Source of the DNA: Lachnospiraceae bacterium
GTDB lineage: Bacteria; Bacillota; Clostridia; Lachnospirales; Lachnospiraceae
Assembly: GCA_029219245.1 (NCBI GenBank)
Contig: JAQXTA010000010.1
Location: 1 to 45,500, forward strand
Direction of reading: 5' to 3'
DNA: 45,500 nt
Shown here: positions 41,917-45,500 of the stretch, one piece after another
Position numbering within the stretch: position 1 is the first letter of the stretch
Layout: every line of letters starts with the position of its first letter
Program-made: the position numbers and the translations under genes
Notes under the pieces: generated by a model
Told to the model about the DNA's origin: nothing
Seen by the model: the letters and a program-made list of their open reading frames with translations, nothing else
Databases searched by the model: none

Positions 41917-43722
41917 CTATACAGAAAACCGGTTAACGTCAATCTGTAATTCTTCAATATCCTTCTTCAAATCAGCTACGGTATCCTTTGAATTGCTTAC
42001 CGTCTGTGCCAGTTCTGAAGTCATAACAGAGGTTTCCTCTGAAGAAGCTGCATTATCCTGTGCCAATGCATTTAAAGTATCCAGCACGGCAGTAATACTC
42101 TGCCGCTGACGTTCTATTTCATCAGTCATGGTGCCAATTGTTGCAATCGACTCCATACAACGGTTCAGATCGGTATACAGATGATCGAAAATATCCTGTG
42201 TATCATTCAATACATCAACCTGATGTTCCACGGTTGAATTTACCTTGTCCATAACATTCAAGGATTTTGCAGAATTATCCAGCAGATTATCAATAATCTT
42301 GGATATTTCATCTACCGCCTGTGTTGACTGGTTCGCAAGTCCGCCTATTTCCGTAGCAACTACCGCAAAACCTCTGCCGCTCTCTCCGGCACGTGCCGCC
42401 TCAATGGATGCATTCAAGGCCAGCAGATTGGTTTGCTCCGCAATGGCTTCAATCAAGCCCGCCGCCTTCCGGATATTTTCTGCTGCTACATTGGTTGCTT
42501 CTGCCTGTTCATGCATATTGGCAACATCTTCTTTGGTCTTAATATTCGCCTGCACAAGTTCTTTGATTTTATCCAAGCAATCCTGACTACATTTACGCAT
42601 AGCATCAGAATTCTCACTCAAGTCAGCAACCGCTTTGGAAGTGCTGTCAATACCGCCCGCAATGGCATTTACTTCATTTGTGGCATCCATCGTGGAACCG
42701 GCCTGCTGTGTTATGTTCTGTGCAATTCCTTCTACCGCAGTATCCACCTCAGTAATGGAATCTTCCATTTTTATAAAAGCCGCATCGAATTCTTCAATTA
42801 CACCACTGATATTCTGTGAAACTCTGGTAATTTCCTTAACAAGCGAATTAATCTGTTTTCTTGCCACATTCAGATTTTCTGCAGCCACACCAAGCTCATT
42901 CTTCTGTTTCACAATGACATCCTCTGTCAAATCCCCTTTGGAAAGACTGACCGCAAAATGCTGCACTTTTCTAAGCGGTATGACTACTGTTTCACCTACA
43001 ATCATCGATACCACCGCTGTTATGATAAGTAATACAACACAGCAGATGGACATAATCAGACAGGAATGATGGAATTTATCTGTAATTGCCTGCCGCACCT
43101 CTGCCATTTCAACTTCCATATCGTCAACATAATTTCCTGTGGAAACTGCCCAGCCCCATGGTTCAAAGTAACCGGAATAAGCTACCTTTGGTGCAACGGT
43201 AACACCGTCTGCTTTGGTAAAATAAAATTCGTTATATCCACCGCCTTCCGAAGACTGGCATACCTTCATAATTTCCTGGATAATCATGACACCGTTCTGG
43301 TCTTCCAATTCATACCGGTTATTACCTTCCTGCTCCGACAGAATCGGATGCATCACCAAAGTATACTCACTATCATCAATCCAGAAATACCCGCTTCCAT
43401 CATCCCGGTAGCGCATGGAACGTACAATTTCTGCCGCCTCTTTTTGGGCCTCCTCTTCAGACATCTCTCCTGCCGCAGCTTTGTCATATTCAGCCTGTAA
43501 AACTGCCAGTACACTCTGTACCTGTGACTTGATTTCTGCCCGATATCCTTCATCCTTAGCTGTTTGATACTTTTCATACGCATCGTTTGAAATGGATTTG
43601 GCTGTCACAACACCAATCACACCAATAACGACAGCAATTATAGCGCCCAAAAGGACACATATACTGATCAGCGTAGTCCGCAAGCTTTTTGCGTTGCTTT
43701 TTTCTGTTTCTCCTTTCTTCAT
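41917..43722 (-). CDS. Methyl-accepting chemotaxis protein with single Cache domain
   Basis: This 601-residue receptor has a first membrane helix at about 14-41 and an extracellular sCache_2-type domain, with [29 protein letters not shown], and [21 protein letters not shown] second helix lies near 225-250, then HAMP, then the signalling hairpin with tip [20 protein letters not shown] and [11 protein letters not shown]. sCache_2 domains typically sense small organic acids; the ligand here is unknown. The ATG at 43722 is preferred because GGAGG lies eight bases ahead of it, inside an upstream in-frame ATG at 43737 that has no ribosome site. Confidence 0.92.
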   Translation of the reverse strand: MKKGETEKSNAKSLRTTLISICVLLGAIIAVVIGVIGVVTAKSISNDAYEKYQTAKDEGYRAEIKSQVQSVLAVLQAEYDKAAAGEMSEEEAQKEAAEIVRSMRYRDDGSGYFWIDDSEYTLVMHPILSEQEGNNRYELEDQNGVMIIQEIMKVCQSSEGGGYNEFYFTKADGVTVAPKVAYSGYFEPWGWAVSTGNYVDDMEVEMAEVRQAITDKFHHSCLIMSICCVVLLIITAVVSMIVGETVVIPLRKVQHFAVSLSKGDLTEDVIVKQKNELGVAAENLNVARKQINSLVKEITRVSQNISGVIEEFDAAFIKMEDSITEVDTAVEGIAQNITQQAGSTMDATNEVNAIAGGIDSTSKAVADLSENSDAMRKCSQDCLDKIKELVQANIKTKEDVANMHEQAEATNVAAENIRKAAGLIEAIAEQTNLLALNASIEAARAGESGRGFAVVATEIGGLANQSTQAVDEISKIIDNLLDNSAKSLNVMDKVNSTVEHQVDVLNDTQDIFDHLYTDLNRCMESIATIGTMTDEIERQRQSITAVLDTLNALAQDNAASSEETSVMTSELAQTVSNSKDTVADLKKDIEELQIDVNRFSV

Positions 43723-43751
43723 TCCCACTGCCTCCATGCTTTTTTTATTTC

Positions 43752-43781
43752 AGTATATACCCCAATGCTTTACTTACGCAA
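43752..43781 (-). promoter_or_regulatory. Probable sigma-A promoter of the chemoreceptor gene
   Basis: Minus strand TTGCGT (43776-43781), 18-bp spacer, TATACT (43752-43757). No sigma-28-type CCGAT box is seen here, so the receptor may be expressed apart from the late flagellar genes. Confidence 0.5.
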
Positions 43782-43855
43782 GAATCATTTTCCACCAAAT
43801 CACAAATGTCCGCTGTATCTAATTGCTCTTTGAAAATTCTGATTACACTTTTCAT

Positions 43856-44113
43856 TCAGTTCCAATAAGGCTTTTGATCTTTATGGGTAAATTCTTTCAT
43901 ATTATCCCGATATGATGCTAATCGGGATTCATACTCTGTTTGCTGTTTATCATTTAAGGTTCCCGCAGCGACAAATTCCTGCAGTTTATCCTCAAATTCC
44001 CGTAACGCATCCTGCGCGGCATCTTTATAATTATTGGATACATTGGAATCAATACGTGCAATGATTGCTTCCAACTCTTTGTTTTTCTTACTTCCTTTTA
44101 GAAATGCAAACAT
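43856..44113 (-). CDS. Small helical protein of unknown function
   Basis: This 85-residue, highly charged helical protein begins MFAFLKGSKKNKELEAIIAR. It has no Cys, no membrane helix and no motif I recognise. The middle (YKDAAQDALREFEDKLQEFV) is amphipathic, suggesting coiled-coil pairing. GAGGAAG precedes the ATG. It lies 23 bp after the macrodomain gene and is probably cotranscribed with it. Confidence 0.65.
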   Translation of the reverse strand: MFAFLKGSKKNKELEAIIARIDSNVSNNYKDAAQDALREFEDKLQEFVAAGTLNDKQQTEYESRLASYRDNMKEFTHKDQKPYWN

Positions 44114-44136
44114 AACTCTTCCTCAACAAATTTTGA

Positions 44137-44682
44137 TTATTTCTTCTGTTTCTTTAGTTTTGCCTCCGTTTCTCTCAATACCTCCTGATATATCCGGTAT
44201 GTCTTATCATCAAAGCATGAGAAAATCACAGTAATACTGTATTCCTTATTTTGCTCAAACCAATCTGATACAGCCTTAGTTGCAATCTGCGTCGCCTCCA
44301 AAACCGGATAACCATACACGCCTGTTGATATTGCCGGGAAGGCAATACTATGAATATCATGCTCCCGGGCAAGGCTTAATGAATTCCAGTAACAATGATA
44401 CAAATCCCTTTCATCTTCTGGCCTGCCAGCATAAACAGGACCGACCGTATGAATGACATACTTCGCGGGAAGCCGGTATCCTCCGGTAATCTTTGCTTCT
44501 CCGGTTTTACAACCATGAAGTGTCTTACACTCCTCCAATAGTTCTCGACCGGCAGCCCGGTGAATTGCACCATCAACGCCTCCGCCACCCAACAGCGTTC
44601 TGTTTGCCGCGTTCACAATGGCATCCACAGGAAGTCTTGTAATATCTCCTCTGTCGATCGAAACCTTTTCTAAAAATCCCAT
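44137..44682 (-). CDS. Macrodomain protein (ADP-ribose / O-acetyl-ADP-ribose hydrolase type)
   Basis: This 181-residue macrodomain has RGDITRLPVDAIVNAANRTL, LLGGGGVDGAIHRAAG, then GEAKITGGYRLPAKYVIHTV and FPAISTGVYGYPV. The Asn of NAAN, the GGGGVDGAI loop and the STGVYGYP loop are the ADP-ribose-binding parts typical of the TARG1/MacroD-like YmdB group. Such enzymes remove acetyl or ADP-ribosyl groups from ADP-ribose derivatives. The ATG at 44682 has GAGG eight bases ahead; a longer form from 44736, whose ATG overlaps the TGA of the peroxiredoxin gene, is also possible. Confidence 0.9.
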   Translation of the reverse strand: MGFLEKVSIDRGDITRLPVDAIVNAANRTLLGGGGVDGAIHRAAGRELLEECKTLHGCKTGEAKITGGYRLPAKYVIHTVGPVYAGRPEDERDLYHCYWNSLSLAREHDIHSIAFPAISTGVYGYPVLEATQIATKAVSDWFEQNKEYSITVIFSCFDDKTYRIYQEVLRETEAKLKKQKK

Positions 44683-44732
44683 ATACTTTTCCTCGCAATT
44701 ATTCATTTGCTTTGCTGATGAAAGTATGATTT

Positions 44733-45191
44733 TCATTCGCCAAGTTCCTTAAGCACATTCTCGGGATCATCTGCCGCCTTTACCTTATCATTGGCCTTGA
44801 TGATGATTCCCTTTTCATCAATTAAGTATGTGGTACGCACTACTCCCATGGAAACCTTGCCGTAGTTCTTCTTTTCCTTCCAGACATCATAAGCCTCGAT
44901 AACCTTGCGCTCCGGGTCTGCCAGCAGTGTAAATGCCAATCCGTATTTCTCTTCAAATTTCTTGTGGGAAGCTACAGAGTCCTTGCTCACTCCGAGAATG
45001 ACCGCACCCTTTTCCGTAAACTGAGGATATCTCTCAGAAAAACCGCATGCCTGCTTGGTACAGCCCGGAGTATTATCCTTCGGATAAAAATACAATACAA
45101 CCTTCTTGCCCGCATAATCAGACAGCTTATGCATCTGTCCATTCTGATCCGGAAGTTCAAAATCCAGTGCCTTCGTTCCAACTTCTAACAT
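44733..45191 (-). CDS. bcp: Thiol peroxidase of the Bcp/PrxQ type
   Basis: This 152-residue peroxiredoxin has LEVGTKALDFELPDQNGQM, YFYPKDNTPGCTKQACGFSE with the peroxidatic Cys in TPGCT and a second Cys five residues on (the PrxQ resolving position), then VILGVSKDSVASHKKFEEKY. It reduces hydrogen and organic peroxides with thioredoxin. Length and motifs are normal. AAAGGA precedes the ATG. It lies 15 bp after a rhodanese gene and overlaps the longer form of the macrodomain gene, making an oxidative-stress-type set. Confidence 0.95.
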   Translation of the reverse strand: MLEVGTKALDFELPDQNGQMHKLSDYAGKKVVLYFYPKDNTPGCTKQACGFSERYPQFTEKGAVILGVSKDSVASHKKFEEKYGLAFTLLADPERKVIEAYDVWKEKKNYGKVSMGVVRTTYLIDEKGIIIKANDKVKAADDPENVLKELGE

Positions 45192-45206
45192 ATAAAACCA
45201 TCCTTT

Positions 45207-45500
45207 CTATTGCTCAATTTCTCCTGTCCAATCCATGATTCCGCCAAATTCAATGATATTGCTATATCCCATAGCTGCAAGCTTTGCAGCGGCCTGCTTA
45301 CTTCTATTACCACTTCTGCAATAAACATAAATCACCTGCTCCTTGTCCGGAAGTTCTGTCGGTTCTGTATTAAGGATATCCTCATTCGCTACATTAATTG
45401 CTCCCGGTATATGCCCTTCGGCAAATTCATCTGCCCGTCTGACATCAAGGATGATATAGTCGCCCTCTGTCATAAAAATATCTTTTGCCTCATCCATAGT
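45207..45500 (-). CDS. Rhodanese-like protein (N-terminus possibly beyond window)
   Basis: At least 96 residues form one rhodanese domain: MTEGDYIILDVRRADEFAEG, HIPGAINVANEDIL, then VYVYCRSGNRSKQAAAKLAA-like IYVYCRSGNRS with the active-site Cys, and GYSNIIEFGGIMDWTGEIEQ. Such domains carry sulfur as a persulfide. An ATG exists at 45497, but the frame stays open to the edge (ACT precedes it) and many relatives have a lipoprotein or signal-like extension, so the true start may lie outside. It probably heads or continues the bcp-macrodomain operon. Confidence 0.88.
   Translation of the reverse strand, partial: TMDEAKDIFMTEGDYIILDVRRADEFAEGHIPGAINVANEDILNTEPTELPDKEQVIYVYCRSGNRSKQAAAKLAAMGYSNIIEFGGIMDWTGEIEQ

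Overview
The window looks like a chromosomal flagellar and surface-glycan region of a motile, Gram-positive, moderately AT-rich Clostridia member, most likely a Lachnospiraceae bacterium of the Roseburia/Eubacterium/Butyrivibrio type. This rests on the protein families seen: CsrA/FliW, FlgM/FlgN, tandem FlgK, DUF3880/CgeB glycosyltransferases and a sigma-28 flagellin regulon. It also rests on AGGAGG-type ribosome sites and TAAA-N15-CCGAT promoters. Species cannot be decided from the sequence alone.

Left part (1-9.3 kb). An edge-truncated glycerophosphodiesterase and a fused cytidylyltransferase/Gfo-Idh-MocA protein precede the decayed remains of a CDP-glycerol glycerophosphotransferase-like gene. 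An Rpn-type nuclease/transposase gene follows. A DUF3880/CgeB glycosyltransferase (+) then faces a leftward cluster of four glycosyltransferase-like genes and one small helical protein.

Middle-left (9.3-17 kb). A rightward run of four large glycosyltransferases mixes GT2, TPR, DUF4422 and CgeB modules. It converges on a GT8 glycosyltransferase lying just behind the flagellin terminator. With the copies at 21.9 and 27.6 kb, six CgeB-type modules surround the flagellin genes, so flagellin or surface glycosylation is the likely theme.

Flagellar part (17-37 kb), nearly all leftward. It holds a canonical flagellin with a sigma-28 promoter and a structured, CsrA-site-like leader, then a FliT-like chaperone, fliS, fliD, flaG and a CgeB glycosyltransferase. 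Next come a large flagellin interrupted by one in-frame TGA, a four-CxxC zinc-ribbon protein, and a flagellinolysin (a flagellin with a built-in HExxH metallopeptidase). Past an ATPase insertion lies the flgM-flgN-flgK-flgK-flgL-fliW-csrA operon, also with a sigma-28 promoter. CsrA and FliW probably tune translation of the flagellin mRNA, while FlgM restrains the sigma-28 promoters.

The stretch at 28.7-30.3 kb is an island. An AAA/DUF4143 ATPase gene sits behind three operator-like repeats spaced exactly 40 bp apart. It is flanked by two 57-bp near-identical copies of the 3' end of a CgeB gene.

Right part (37-45.5 kb). A response regulator, a very large hybrid histidine kinase fused to an HD-GYP domain, and a Cache-domain chemoreceptor link signalling to motility. 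A small stress-type cluster ends the window: an unknown 85-residue protein, a macrodomain protein, a Bcp peroxiredoxin and an edge-truncated rhodanese. No rRNA, tRNA or CRISPR array was seen.
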